A stretch of DNA of 64,000 bases from Oribacterium sinus. Its GTDB lineage: Bacteria > Bacillota > Clostridia > Lachnospirales > Lachnospiraceae. Each line of letters begins with the position of its first letter. The first letter of the stretch is position 1. Position numbers and translations under genes: made by a program. The notes beneath the pieces were generated by a model. The model did not search any database and was not told the DNA's origin. It saw nothing but the letters and a program-made list of their open reading frames with translations. The stretch covers positions 62,001-126,000 of the forward strand of contig NZ_JACHHH010000004.1 in assembly GCF_014202695.1 (NCBI RefSeq), read 5' to 3'. Below, one piece after another: positions 1 through 8,571 of the stretch.

Positions 1-160
1 TTGCTCGCTTTCAGTAAGTACTGACGGGCTCAGATTGCCCCTATTATAGACCCATACTGCATTATTCGCTTCACATATTGATTTTTACAGTTCTTCACTT
101 CATCAGATTTTGCAAGTATCGGGCTCAGATTACCACTCGTTTCATCCCTATCCTATAGAA
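1..160. repeat. Dispersed palindromic element, right half, cut by window edge
   Basis: This stretch matches 54537-54690 over about 150 bp with scattered substitutions. It includes the box GGGCTCAGATT(A/G)CCCC at 28-44, the arm ending in a CTGCATTATTCGC run near 55-68, and the downstream run TTGATTTTTACAGTTCTT near 79-96. It is therefore the right half of the nested hairpin element described at 54339-54727. The left half lies outside the window. No coding potential is seen. Confidence 0.75.
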
Positions 161-214
161 AACCTGGCTGAATTTATTGCTTCACCTCTTAATGATAATT
201 GAAACAACATAGGT

Positions 215-790
215 TTAAATGCATTCCGGGTGCTGTACCCCTTTCTTTAGCTGAGCTGCTTTTTCTGCACCTTCCAGTCTTTCCACCAGTGCCAAAGCGA
301 AGTCTAAAGCGACGCCCATTCCTCTCCCTGTGATGATCTGTTTTCCGACTTCCACGGCTTTTCCGCTCCATTTTGCGCCGTCTACGTCGGAGATGCCTTC
401 TTCAAAGCCCGGATAGCAGGTGAAGTGTTGCCCTTTCAAAAATCCCAGACGTCCGAAAATGCCGGGAGCGGCACAGATTGCGGCCAGATCCTTTCCTGCT
501 TGGAACTGCTTTTGCAAAGCTTCCAGCAGGCTTTTATTTTCCTCTAAGTGGGGAACGCCCGGGATTCCACCGGGTAAGAAAAGTAAATCTGCGGTGGAAA
601 AATCATTTTCCGTAAGCTCGGAAATATTCTTATCACAGAGGATGGTAATCTGGTGGGAACCCTTCACGAGCTTATCCGGAGCAACTGCAATAAGCTCCAC
701 CGATACACCTGCTCTTCGTAAAATATCCACCACCATTAAACATTCAATTTCTTCCGTGCCTTCCGCAAAAAATGCCAGTACCTTTTTCAT
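215..790 (-). CDS. DJ-1/PfpI (ThiJ) family protein
   Basis: A 191-residue protein of the DJ-1/PfpI superfamily, usual length for the YajL/DJ-1 group. These are cytosolic proteins with proposed deglycase, chaperone or oxidative-stress roles. The opening MKKVLAFFAEGTEEIE carries the conserved acidic residue of the family, and AAICAAPGIFG holds the nucleophilic-elbow cysteine. The start at 790 was chosen because AAGGAG lies just upstream. The reading frame stays open to 922, but that part is an Asn/Ser/Gly-rich translation of a short tandem repeat and has no domain. It is divergent from the symporter gene at 1166. The exact substrate cannot be told from sequence. Confidence 0.88.
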   Translation of the reverse strand: MKKVLAFFAEGTEEIECLMVVDILRRAGVSVELIAVAPDKLVKGSHQITILCDKNISELTENDFSTADLLFLPGGIPGVPHLEENKSLLEALQKQFQAGKDLAAICAAPGIFGRLGFLKGQHFTCYPGFEEGISDVDGAKWSGKAVEVGKQIITGRGMGVALDFALALVERLEGAEKAAQLKKGVQHPECI

Positions 791-818
791 AGAAACTCCT
801 TTCAACGCTTTTTGTATT

Positions 819-893
819 TCATTACAGTCATCACTTTCATTACAGCCCTTACTGCCATTACTTTCATTACCGCCATTACTTTCATTGCTGCCG
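819..893. repeat. Short degenerate tandem repeat in the DJ-1 gene leader
   Basis: Repeats built on CATTACTTTCATTAC and CATTACNGC fill the leader just upstream of the DJ-1 family gene (leader lies at higher coordinates, transcription leftward). Units are about 15 bp and imperfect. The array could vary in copy number and affect leader spacing; that is inference only. Confidence 0.6.
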
Positions 894-1165
894 GTGCTTA
901 GCTTTCTTACACTACAATACATATCTTACTCCATTTTTTGAAAAAGAAATAGAGTGAGAAGAACTGTGAGCAGAAGAGCAGGAAAATGTTTGAAAAAGCT
1001 TTGGAAAATTTTATCTTGCAAAAAAAAGCTTTTTGAATAAAATATTAAAAGTAGTATAAAATTGTAATAATTTCACTAATCATATCAGTAAAATACGGGA
1101 CTTCTTTGGCGGAAATGTAGTAAAAGTGGAGTGTAAGGGTGATTGGTTGAAAGAAGGGAGAGTCT

Positions 1166-2512
1166 ATGGGAGAAAAGAAAGAGATAGTAGAGGAAAGTGG
1201 AATGATGTCGCAGAACAGCGCAGATGTAGAGAGAGAAGGCGGCTCGAAACAGAACCCGCAAAATAAGGGAGGGCTTGAAGCCTATAAGGAACCGCTGCTT
1301 CTCCTGCTGTGTGTAACGATAGGTGCTGTTTTAGGATTGGTATTTCGGGAGAAGGTGGCATTTTTAAAGCCGGTGGGACAGATTTTTCTAAATCTTTTGT
1401 TTACCCTCCTGGTACCGCTGATTTTCTTCTCTATTTCCGCCTCCATTGCCAATGTATCGGATACCAATAAGGTCGGAAAATTGCTTTTTTACCTGATTCT
1501 GATTTTTGTGGGTACTGCAGCTATCGCAGCTATATTGATGTTTACCGTAGTGCATTTTGTGGGACTGGATACCAATTTGAATCTGGTATCGGAGGCGGTA
1601 GAGGAAATCAAGAAAACGGATATGGCTACGCAGGTTGTAGACATGTTCACGGTTTCCGACTTCCCCCTGGTCATCAGCCGGGCCCACATCCTTCCTTTAA
1701 TTATCTTTTCCATCTTTACCGGAATGGCAGTTTCTCTAATGGGAAAGGAAGGCGAATACGTTGCCAATTTCCTCAGTCAGTGGTCCAAGGTCTTTTATAA
1801 GATGGTTTCTCTTTTAATGAAGCTGGCCCCCATTGGAATCGGGGCCTATTTTGCGGATTTAACCGGTACCTATGGAATGGATTTGATTAAAACCTATGGA
1901 AGAGCCTTACTTACCTTTTATCCCACGGTTATCGTATATTTCTTCCTTTTCCTTGGCTTCTATGCCTTTCTGGCAGCAGGCCCCTGGGGAGTGAAAAATT
2001 TCTTCCGGGTAATTTTTCTTCCGGCATTAACGGCATTGGGAACCAGAAGCTCTGCCGCAGCCATTCCCTTACAGCTGGAATCCTGTGACGAACTGGGCGT
2101 TCCGAGAGAGATTTCCTCAGTAGTAATTCCTACCGGAGCCACCTGCCACATGGATGGAGCATGTCTTGCGACAGTGTATGAGATTTTATTGGTTTCCGCT
2201 CTTTTCGGCCATTCCTTCCATGGAATAGGAGATTATCTTTATGCGATAGTGGTATCCGTAGTAGCCAGTGTGGCAGTTTCCTCCGTACCCGGTGGCGGAG
2301 CTGCGATGGAAACCATGATTCTTGCGGCCTTCGGTTTTCCGCCACAGGCCTTGCCTATGATGCTGATGCTGACCCAGCTTTTTGACGCCGGATGTACCTT
2401 GTTGAACTCCTGCGGCGATACGGTGGCCTCCATGCTGATCAGTAGAATCATGCTGGGAAAGGATTGGTATAAGAAGAAGGAAACCGGAAAGCTTTCCTCT
2501 GAAAATGCCTGA
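1166..2512 (+). CDS. Dicarboxylate/amino acid:cation symporter (DAACS family)
   Basis: A 448-residue membrane transporter of the sodium:dicarboxylate symporter family (PF00375; GltP, GltT and DctA relatives). It imports glutamate, aspartate, serine/threonine or C4-dicarboxylates with Na+ or H+. The hydrophobic profile suits the usual eight helices plus two re-entrant hairpins. The serine-rich hairpin signature is seen as TRSSAAAIP, and the substrate/cation helix as PTGATCHMDGACL. The first ~35 residues are charged and low in complexity, an N-terminal extension. AGGGAG precedes the start. The gene stands alone. The substrate is not predicted. Confidence 0.92.
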   Translation: MGEKKEIVEESGMMSQNSADVEREGGSKQNPQNKGGLEAYKEPLLLLLCVTIGAVLGLVFREKVAFLKPVGQIFLNLLFTLLVPLIFFSISASIANVSDTNKVGKLLFYLILIFVGTAAIAAILMFTVVHFVGLDTNLNLVSEAVEEIKKTDMATQVVDMFTVSDFPLVISRAHILPLIIFSIFTGMAVSLMGKEGEYVANFLSQWSKVFYKMVSLLMKLAPIGIGAYFADLTGTYGMDLIKTYGRALLTFYPTVIVYFFLFLGFYAFLAAGPWGVKNFFRVIFLPALTALGTRSSAAAIPLQLESCDELGVPREISSVVIPTGATCHMDGACLATVYEILLVSALFGHSFHGIGDYLYAIVVSVVASVAVSSVPGGGAAMETMILAAFGFPPQALPMMLMLTQLFDAGCTLLNSCGDTVASMLISRIMLGKDWYKKKETGKLSSENA

Positions 2513-2598
2513 AGCAGATAAAAGTTGGCTAATTCTCCTTCTGAAAATGCCTAAGGGCAGATGAAAAACCGGCTAAACCGGCTTCTGAAATAAGCCGG
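2497..2598. repeat. Duplicated gene tail and hairpin after the symporter gene
   Basis: The last codons of the symporter gene and its stop region (CTGAAAATGCCTGAAGCAGAT, then TTGGCTAA) recur imperfectly 44 bp downstream. A 7-bp stem CCGGCTT/AAGCCGG follows at 2578-2598. It looks like a small tandem duplication. The hairpin has no clear T-run, so it is a weak terminator candidate. Confidence 0.5.
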
Positions 2599-2753
2599 CA
2601 AGTAACGAAAAAATATCCCCTTTTAAAGCGAAAAAAAGGACGGTATACTTCATTTATATCTATGCATAAAATGGATTTATGCAAAAAGCTCAAATTGATA
2701 ATTATTTTAATGAAGAAAACAGGATAAAATGCCCAAAAAGGATTGAAAAAGAA

Positions 2754-2782
2754 TTGACAAGCCAGGAGAAATAGGGTAGAAT
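2754..2782 (+). promoter_or_regulatory. Sigma-70-type promoter of a small RNA
   Basis: A perfect TTGACA (-35) at 2754-2759 and TAGAAT (-10) at 2777-2782 are separated by exactly 17 bp. Transcription should begin near 2789. No start codon with a ribosome site follows, and a strong terminator ends the unit 100 bp later. Confidence 0.75.
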
Positions 2783-2788
2783 TGCCTT

Positions 2789-2889
2789 ACTCGAATCGAT
2801 AAGGATTCGACCTAAAAATTGGCGAACAGTTTTAATCGACCCTTACTACTCTATACAGCAGAGAACCCGACGGCAACGCCGGGTTTTTT
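2789..2889 (+). ncRNA. Candidate small structured RNA of about 100 nt
   Basis: This unit begins just after a consensus promoter and ends in an intrinsic terminator. Near its 5' end is the hairpin TCGAATC/GATTCGA with a 6-nt loop (2791-2810). A middle single-stranded-looking part follows, then a GC-rich terminator stem with a GCAA-type loop (2864-2885) and six T residues. No open reading frame with a ribosome site is present. I compared it by eye with common riboswitch cores (SAM, c-di-GMP-I, fluoride, preQ1, T-box) and with SRP RNA and saw no match. It could be a free small RNA or a leader attenuator for the redox protein/transporter operon at 3287. Confidence 0.55.
2864..2889 (+). terminator. 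Intrinsic terminator of the small RNA
   Basis: The arms AACCC and GGGTT extend through a GC stem with one A-C mismatch to a GCAA tetraloop. Six T residues follow. Confidence 0.8.
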
Positions 2890-3286
2890 GCTATCTATAA
2901 GGAAATACAAGGATTTTCCCAAAAGGAGTCAGAAAGAAAAGAAAAAGCTCTTATGCATAAGAAAAGAAATTTTATACAATATATCTTAAAGATTAATTAT
3001 AGTAAAAACACATAAAATAGAGAGTTTTATAAGAATTCAAAATTAGACTTTAACCATTCCCTTAGATAAAATAGATGCGGTCGGAGAAGAATACTCATCA
3101 TTGTCTTTCCTCAAAATCACTTTTCCGAGAAACAGAAGTGAGCGTAAAACATTTTCCTTTCATAGACCGGAAAGAGCCTATCAGAAGGGAGAATTTTTTT
3201 TATCCCGACAAGCGAAAGAAATTTCGCCAGGGAGATTCTGTTTACTGCATTCAATGTTGGAAAGACGTCATAAAAGGAGAAAAAAC
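2890..3286. other. Gene-free leader region before the redox protein
   Basis: About 400 bp lie between the small RNA terminator and the next start codon. The first half is AT-rich. The frame at 3101 stays open into the gene below, but it lacks a ribosome site and its translation has no recognisable domain, so I read it as leader. No known riboswitch core is evident. Confidence 0.5.
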
Positions 3287-3838
3287 ATGGAGTCTATTGT
3301 TACTTATCATGCAACGAAGGTAAGCCCTCAGGAAGTACAGAGAAAGGCAGAGGAGCAGTATGCCGGCGGATATTTCTGCTGTGAGGCGGTAATGTCCGTA
3401 ATCCGTGACGCTTTCCAGGCTGATGTTCCGGAGTCCGTTATTGCCATGTCTTCCGGTATGTCTATCGGAGCAGGTCGTTCCGGCTGTATGTGCGGAGCTT
3501 TAAACGGCGGAATCCTTGCCCTTGGTATGTTCTTCGGTAGAACAACACCGGACGGTCCTAAGGATCCAAAGGTAAATGCTTTAATGGCATTGTCCAAGGA
3601 ATTACACGATTGGTTTAGAGACTCCAACGCTAAGCATGCCGCTTGCTGCCGTGTTCTTACCAGAGGCTTTGATATGGCAGGGGGAGAGCATAAGAAGCAG
3701 TGTATTGCTTTCACAGGACTTTGCGCCGGAAAGGTTGCAGAGATTCTTTGCAGAGAGTTAGGAGTTGAAAATGTTGATTCCGAGCCTATCAAGGGTCTGG
3801 AAGCACCTTACCTTCCACCTGTAAAAGAAGTGGTATAA
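3287..3838 (+). CDS. C_GCAxxG_C_C family putative redox protein
   Basis: A 183-residue soluble protein of the C_GCAxxG_C_C family (PF09719). Members are cysteine-rich, probably bind metal or cycle thiols, and are common in anaerobes. The defining run is CMCGALNGG with the earlier YFCCEA cysteines, then CC in AKHAACCRVL, and later KQCIAF and GLCAGK. AAGGAG lies 7 bp before the chosen ATG at 3287. It is followed after 9 bp by a TDT-family transporter in the same direction, so the two are probably one operon. That suggests a link between anion or sulfite-type transport and electron transfer, but this is inference. Confidence 0.85.
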   Translation: MESIVTYHATKVSPQEVQRKAEEQYAGGYFCCEAVMSVIRDAFQADVPESVIAMSSGMSIGAGRSGCMCGALNGGILALGMFFGRTTPDGPKDPKVNALMALSKELHDWFRDSNAKHAACCRVLTRGFDMAGGEHKKQCIAFTGLCAGKVAEILCRELGVENVDSEPIKGLEAPYLPPVKEVV

Positions 3839-3847
3839 GGAGGAAGT

Positions 3848-4762
3848 ATGGAAAAAATCAAAAGAGTGCCCTTGGCTATTTCCGGTGTGATTTTGGGAAT
3901 GGCGGCTTTGGGAAATTTATTACAGTCCTACGGTGAGGGGATTCGCCTGATTTTTGGAGGAGTAGCCTTTGTACTACTCCTTCTTCTTCTGTGTAAGGCG
4001 ATTTTCTTTCCACAAGTACTCAAAGAAGAATTCAGCAATCCCATTGGCGCCGGTGTTACCGCCACCTTCCCCATGGCTTTAATGTTGTTTTCCGTGTATG
4101 CAAAGCCCTTTGTTCCGGGCATTGCCTTTCCCTTATGGTGTGTAGCCATCCTGCTACAGATTCTTTTATTCCTCTATTTCACAAAGATCTACGTTTTGCA
4201 CTTTGAGGAGAAAAATGTCCATACAGTATGGTACATCGTTTATGTGGGAATCGTAGTGGCATCCCTTACTTCTCCTGCTTATAAAATGCAGGCTTTGGGA
4301 CAGGGAATCTTTTACTTCGGCTTTATCGCCCTGTTGATTCTTTTGGTGGTGGTTTCGAAACGTTATCTGAAAATGCCGGTACCGGAACCTGCAAAGCCTT
4401 TAATGATGATCTATGCAGCACCTATGGCTCTTTGCACAGCCGGCTATAATCAGGCATTTGCGGAGAAGAATCAGGGATTTGTACTCTTCTTACTGGCAGC
4501 AACCTCGGTGATTTACCTTTTTGCCCTGGTAAAGAGCATTTCCTTCCTGAAGCTCCCCTTCTACCCAAGCTATGCAGCCTTCACCTTCCCCTTCGTTATT
4601 TCCGCTATTGCTACAAAGCAAAGCGTGATGGTTTTAGGGAAAATGGGAATGAGCCTTGCCTTCATGCAGCCGGTGGTTTTACTGGAAACCATCATTGCCG
4701 CAGGCTTTACCATCTATGCCTGCCTGAGATTTTTGGAGCATATCTTCCTAAAGAAGGCTTAA
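3848..4762 (+). CDS. TDT/SLAC1-like ten-helix transporter
   Basis: A 304-residue integral membrane protein with about ten hydrophobic segments. It begins RVPLAISGVILGMAALGN, the typical opening of the tellurite-resistance/dicarboxylate transporter family (TDT, PF03595), which includes TehA, Mae1 and SLAC1-type anion channels. Length is normal for the bacterial branch. It starts 9 bp after the redox protein gene, and the ribosome site AAGGAGGAAG overlaps that gap, so co-translation is likely. The substrate is unknown; candidates for the family are dicarboxylates, sulfite or small anions. A large palindromic element starts 14 bp after the stop. Confidence 0.8.
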   Translation: MEKIKRVPLAISGVILGMAALGNLLQSYGEGIRLIFGGVAFVLLLLLLCKAIFFPQVLKEEFSNPIGAGVTATFPMALMLFSVYAKPFVPGIAFPLWCVAILLQILLFLYFTKIYVLHFEEKNVHTVWYIVYVGIVVASLTSPAYKMQALGQGIFYFGFIALLILLVVVSKRYLKMPVPEPAKPLMMIYAAPMALCTAGYNQAFAEKNQGFVLFLLAATSVIYLFALVKSISFLKLPFYPSYAAFTFPFVISAIATKQSVMVLGKMGMSLAFMQPVVLLETIIAAGFTIYACLRFLEHIFLKKA

Positions 4763-4776
4763 CGAAAAAGAAAGTC

Positions 4777-4973
4777 TCAAAGGGACTAAGAAAAATAGAA
4801 TTAAATAGCGCATCGAATCAATAGGTCCGAAGCAGGGGTAATCTGAGCCCATGGGTTCTTAGCTTTTGTTATTTGAAAGCTTAGAACCCCTATGAGGCGA
4901 AGTTAGCGAGAGCGTGCCCCGCTTCGGACCTATTGATTTGATACGCATATAGTATTGGTGATAGTCCCTTTGA
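4777..4973. repeat. Dispersed palindromic element, complete copy
   Basis: There are three nested dyads. The outer arms are TCAAAGGGACTA (4777-4788) and TAGTCCCTTTGA (4962-4973), a perfect 12-bp match. The middle arms are 4810-4833 and 4921-4946, about 22 of 24 pairing around ATAGGTCCGAAGC. The inner hairpin around GGGTTCT...AGAACCC spans about 4853-4890. Between the stems lie the two boxes shared with other copies: AGGGGTAATCTGAGCCC at 4834-4850 and a GTTAGCGAGAGCGTGCCCC run at 4902-4920. It fills the gap after the transporter and could act as a terminator in either direction or be a miniature mobile element. Confidence 0.75.
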
Positions 4974-5124
4974 TACCCCCGTTAGTTTCTCCTATTTGTT
5001 TCTAAAATTCTCTTTATTCTTTGGGGAATTCCTTGTCACCGTAGTTTTTCTCTGTTATCCTAAGGAAATACTTGCAGGGATGGGACAGAAAGAATAGTTG
5101 AAGGACAACGGAAAAGGGGAAGCA

Positions 5125-5511
5125 ATGAGCGATTTTTCATTTAATCATTTTAATTTTAATGTACTGGATCTGCAGAGAAGTTTGCGCTTTTATGCGGAAG
5201 CGCTGGACTTACATGAATTAAGCAGAAATGAGCAGGATGATTTTATTATCGTTTATCTGGGAGATGATTCTACTGATTTTCGTTTGGAGTTAACCTATCT
5301 GAAGAACAGAACAGAAGCCTATGATTTGGGAGAGCAGGAGTTCCATTTGGCTCTTAGGACTGTGGATATCGGTGCGGCCCATGACCGGCATGAAAAGATG
5401 GGATGCATTTGTTTTGAGAATCATGGCATGGGAATTTATTTTATCGAAGATCCGGATGGATACTGGATTGAGATAATTCCGGATAGAACCAAGCCTATTA
5501 CTTGGCGATAA
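5125..5511 (+). CDS. VOC-family glyoxalase I-like protein
   Basis: A 128-residue single-domain protein of the vicinal oxygen chelate superfamily, closest by eye to lactoylglutathione lyase (glyoxalase I). It has two beta-alpha-beta-beta-beta modules. Four likely metal ligands are in the expected places: His in FNHFNFNV, Glu in FRLELTY, His in QEFHLALRT and Glu in GYWIEIIP. The start at 5125 is preferred because GGGGAAGC lies just before it; the frame opens slightly further upstream without a domain. Likely role is detoxification of methylglyoxal or a related aldehyde. A strong terminator follows. Confidence 0.88.
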   Translation: MSDFSFNHFNFNVLDLQRSLRFYAEALDLHELSRNEQDDFIIVYLGDDSTDFRLELTYLKNRTEAYDLGEQEFHLALRTVDIGAAHDRHEKMGCICFENHGMGIYFIEDPDGYWIEIIPDRTKPITWR

Positions 5512-5526
5512 GATAAGAATAAAGAA

Positions 5527-5565
5527 AGCGACTTCTAAGGGGTTTTCCCAAGGAAGTCGCTTTTT
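5527..5565 (+). terminator. Intrinsic terminator after the glyoxalase-like gene
   Basis: Perfect 9-bp arms AGCGACTTC (5527-5535) and GAAGTCGCT (5553-5561) are followed by a T-run. Confidence 0.85.
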
Positions 5566-5573
5566 GCATTCTT

Positions 5574-5609
5574 AACGAGTATCGCTCGCGTAGTGTGCGG
5601 TATCTCGTT
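5574..5609. repeat. 36-bp palindromic repeat, copy 1
   Basis: An imperfect palindrome running AACGAGTATCGC ... GCGGTATCTCGTT. Its reverse complement recurs at 48788-48823 with only three differences, and a looser copy is at 45141-45177. A lone half site AACGAGTATC occurs at 6949-6958. All copies are intergenic. Confidence 0.7.
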
Positions 5610-5670
5610 TATGAGTTTTACGTTATGTGGTAACAGAACTAAAATTTATAAAATCAAAGATTTAAGGTGA

Positions 5671-6852
5671 TTATTGTCCGTTTAGAAAACCTTCCGCCAG
5701 AGCCACGAAAGCGGCACTTCCCTTCCAAAGAACATCCTCATCCACGGTAAACTTGGCGTGGTGGTGGGGGTAATCGGTTCCCTTTTCCGGATTGGAGGAG
5801 CTTAAAAACAAAAAGCATCCCGGAACTCTCTGCTGGTATAGGGCAAAGTCCTCCCCGATCATACTGGGCTTATCTATGTGGGTCAGGAGCTTATCCTGAA
5901 AAACTTCTTTGAGGCAGCCCTGCGCCAATGCAGTCACATCCGAATCATTGGTAACAGGCGGTGCGCCGAAGTCCATACGGAAGTTTACCGTTCCGCCGAA
6001 GGCTTTGGCAGTGTTTTCCGCTACTTCTTCAATACGTTTTGCCAGTCTTTGCCGAATATCTTCCTGAAAAGCTCGGGTAGTCCCTTCAATCCGTACAGTG
6101 GAGGGAATCGCATTGTAGAGCTCTCCACCCTGAATCAGGCCGATGGTGAGAATGGCTGGCTCCGTTCCGGCAATTTCTCTGGAGGGAATCGCCTGCAAAG
6201 CCAATACAATATGGGCGGCAATGTTGATGGGGTCAATGCCTTTCTCCGGAGTGGAGGCGTGACACCCCACACCCTGCACCTCCAGGATAAAACGATCATA
6301 GGACGCCATTACCGGGCCGGGGACACAGACCATAGTACCACTGGGAATATCCTTGCCTAAGATGCTTCCGATATGCATTCCGAAAATGGCATCTACCCCT
6401 TCTAAAGCGTCCTTTTCCAGCAAAACAGTAGCCCCCTTTGCCTGCTCTTCAGCGGTTTGAAAGAGAAAACGAATTTCTCCCCTCAGTTCCTCTCGATGGG
6501 GATAGAGAACCCGAATAGCGCCCAACAGCATAGCCGTGTGAGCATCATGACCGCAGGCGTGCATACAACCCTTATGCTCGGAACAAAAGGGGAGCTCAGT
6601 ATCTTCTGTTATGGGCAGGGCATCCATATCCGCCCGAAGAGCCAGAACTTTTCCGGGCTGTTTTCCCTTTAAAGTGGCGATAATGCTGCTGTCCTTTTCA
6701 GAAAGCTGATAAGGAATGCCGATTTCATCTAATTGATGAGTGACATAATCTCGAGTTTTTGGCAAATGAAAGCCAAGCTCCGGTATTTTATGCAAGTCCC
6801 TTCGCATGGCAATAATCTTTGCTTCTATACTTTTGCATTCTTCCCACCACAT
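5671..6852 (-). CDS. M20 family amidohydrolase (N-acyl amino acid/hippurate hydrolase type)
   Basis: A 393-residue metallopeptidase of family M20D, the usual length. It hydrolyses N-acyl amino acids or related amides in the cytosol. Ligand motifs are in order: LRADMDALP, then ACGHDAHTAMLLG, TAEEQAKGA with the catalytic acid pair, HASTPEKGIDPI of the lid domain, and MIGEDFALY near the end. The start at 6852 has AAGGA close upstream. It is transcribed away from rarA; a 32-bp tandem repeat array lies between the two. Substrate range within the family cannot be decided from sequence. Confidence 0.9.
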   Translation of the reverse strand: MWWEECKSIEAKIIAMRRDLHKIPELGFHLPKTRDYVTHQLDEIGIPYQLSEKDSSIIATLKGKQPGKVLALRADMDALPITEDTELPFCSEHKGCMHACGHDAHTAMLLGAIRVLYPHREELRGEIRFLFQTAEEQAKGATVLLEKDALEGVDAIFGMHIGSILGKDIPSGTMVCVPGPVMASYDRFILEVQGVGCHASTPEKGIDPINIAAHIVLALQAIPSREIAGTEPAILTIGLIQGGELYNAIPSTVRIEGTTRAFQEDIRQRLAKRIEEVAENTAKAFGGTVNFRMDFGAPPVTNDSDVTALAQGCLKEVFQDKLLTHIDKPSMIGEDFALYQQRVPGCFLFLSSSNPEKGTDYPHHHAKFTVDEDVLWKGSAAFVALAEGFLNGQ

Positions 6853-6962
6853 ACATTTTCCTTCCCTTCTGTCATAAAACTTTCAAGTATTTCGCATTCA
6901 CCGCATAGAATCCTTTCTATGTATCATAGTATAAAGCCATAAAAAAGTAACGAGTATCCTTT

Positions 6963-7085
6963 CCAAAATGTTGATGAATGGACATTTTATCTTTCCAAAA
7001 TGTTGATGAACGGACATTTTATCCTTCTAAAATGTTGATGGATGGACATTTTATCTTTCCAAAATGTTGATAGACGGACATTATA
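6963..7085. repeat. Four tandem 32-bp repeats with internal dyads
   Basis: Units start at 6963, 6995, 7027 and 7059, exactly 32 bp apart. Each contains AAAATGT, a 10-bp spacer, and ACATTTT, a 7-bp inverted repeat, with little drift between units. The array lies in the 399-bp gap between the divergent amidohydrolase and rarA genes. Fixed spacing of about three helical turns plus a conserved dyad is what a cooperative DNA-binding protein site would look like. The rest of the gap (7086-7251) shows no gene. Confidence 0.85.
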
Positions 7086-7251
7086 ATCAGCTTAGGAAGA
7101 TAAGCTTGTGGAAGCAAGGGGAGCAAGCTACAATAAAGCCTGGAAGTACAAATTATAGCAGTATAGTAATCAATCACTTTGCTTTGCAAAGCAGTTTATT
7201 TCAACGGTATTGCATCTCAACAGTATTGCATTTCAATAAGAAAGGATAAGC

Positions 7252-8517
7252 ATGGATATCTTTAGCTACCAGGCAGAGAAAAATAAAGAGAAGATGGCGC
7301 CCTTAGCCGCCAGAATGCGGCCAAGAAGCTTGGAAGAAGTGGTGGGGCAGGAGCATATTTTAGGAAAGGATAAGCTCTTATCCCGTCTGATTCGCTCAGA
7401 CCAGCTGCATTCTCTTCTTTTTTTCGGACCTCCCGGAACGGGAAAGACTTCTTTGGCGAAGGTGATTGCCAACAGCAGCAAGGCGGATTTTATCTCCATC
7501 AACGCTACCACCGCCGGAAAGAAGGATATGGAAGATGCGGTGGCAAGAGCCAAGGAAAATATGGGGGGCTACGGCAGGAAAACCATTTTGTTTGTGGATG
7601 AGATTCATCGCTTTAATAAGGCCCAGCAGGATTATCTTCTGCCCCATGTGGAGGAGGGTACCATCATTTTGATCGGGGCGACTACGGAGAACCCCTACTT
7701 TGAGGTGAATACCGCCCTGCTTTCCCGTTCCCAGCTTTTTGAATTACACTCCCTTAAGAAGGAAGAAATTGTAAAGCTACTACAAACGGCGGCGCAGGAT
7801 AAGACTCGAGGTATGGGAAATTATAATGCGGTGCTGGAGGAAGAGGCTTGTACCTTTTTGGCAGAGCATGCCTTCGGAGATGCCAGAGTGGCCTTAAATG
7901 CTTTAGAGCTTGCGATTCTTAGTACCAATCCTTCTGCGACCGGGGAAATCCGCATCACCAAGGAGGTGGTGGCGGAGTGTATGCAGGAGAAGCTTCTTCG
8001 CTATGACGGGGAGTCGGAGCATTATGACACCATTTCCGCCTTTATCAAATCCATGCGAGGCTCGGACCCTCAGGCGGCGGTATATTATCTTTCGAAAATG
8101 CTGCAATCCGGAGAGGATATCCGCTTTATTGCCAGACGAATCATGATTTGCGCATCGGAGGATGTGGGAAATGCGGATCCCCAGGCCTTGGTTTTGGCAA
8201 CCAGCGCCAGCCTTGCGGTGGAGAGAATCGGCATGCCGGAGGCCCAAATCATTTTATCCCAAGCCTGTACCTATGTGGCTTCTGCCAAGAAGTCCAATGC
8301 CTGTGTCAAGGCCATTATGTCCGCTAACGAAGTGGTTCGGGAAAAGGGGAATTTGCCCATTCCTTCTTATTTAAGAGATGCCCACTACGCAGGGCATGAG
8401 CAGCTGGGACGGGGCATAGGCTATAAATACCCCCATGACTATCCGGGACACTATGTGGAACAGCAGTATTTGCCCACTGAAATTAAGGACATAATTTTCT
8501 ACGAGAGAGAAGAATAG
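7252..8517 (+). CDS. rarA: Replication-associated recombination protein A (RarA/MgsA AAA+ ATPase)
   Basis: A 421-residue AAA+ ATPase of the RarA/MgsA/WRNIP1 family. It acts at stalled replication forks and single-strand DNA gaps. Walker A is FFGPPGTGKTS, Walker B is ILFVDEIHRFNKAQQD and sensor 1 lies in GATTENPYFEVN. The C-terminal tetramerisation region follows, with HYDTISAFIKSMRGSDPQAA as a highly conserved run. AAGGATAAGC precedes the ATG. Length is normal. It stands alone behind a tandem-repeat array that may control it. Confidence 0.95.
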   Translation: MDIFSYQAEKNKEKMAPLAARMRPRSLEEVVGQEHILGKDKLLSRLIRSDQLHSLLFFGPPGTGKTSLAKVIANSSKADFISINATTAGKKDMEDAVARAKENMGGYGRKTILFVDEIHRFNKAQQDYLLPHVEEGTIILIGATTENPYFEVNTALLSRSQLFELHSLKKEEIVKLLQTAAQDKTRGMGNYNAVLEEEACTFLAEHAFGDARVALNALELAILSTNPSATGEIRITKEVVAECMQEKLLRYDGESEHYDTISAFIKSMRGSDPQAAVYYLSKMLQSGEDIRFIARRIMICASEDVGNADPQALVLATSASLAVERIGMPEAQIILSQACTYVASAKKSNACVKAIMSANEVVREKGNLPIPSYLRDAHYAGHEQLGRGIGYKYPHDYPGHYVEQQYLPTEIKDIIFYEREE

Positions 8518-8571
8518 TATTATGCGTAGGAAAGAAAATCCGATAAACGTCTTCCTCCGTCAAGGAGAAGC

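Noticed and set aside
3101-3286. N-terminal extension of the C_GCAxxG_C_C protein
   Set aside because: No ribosome site precedes 3101, the translation has no domain, and AAGGAG sits right before the ATG at 3287.
6963-7085. Possible CRISPR or plasmid-type iterons of an origin
   Set aside because: There are no spacers, and no initiator gene lies nearby. A regulatory array is more likely.
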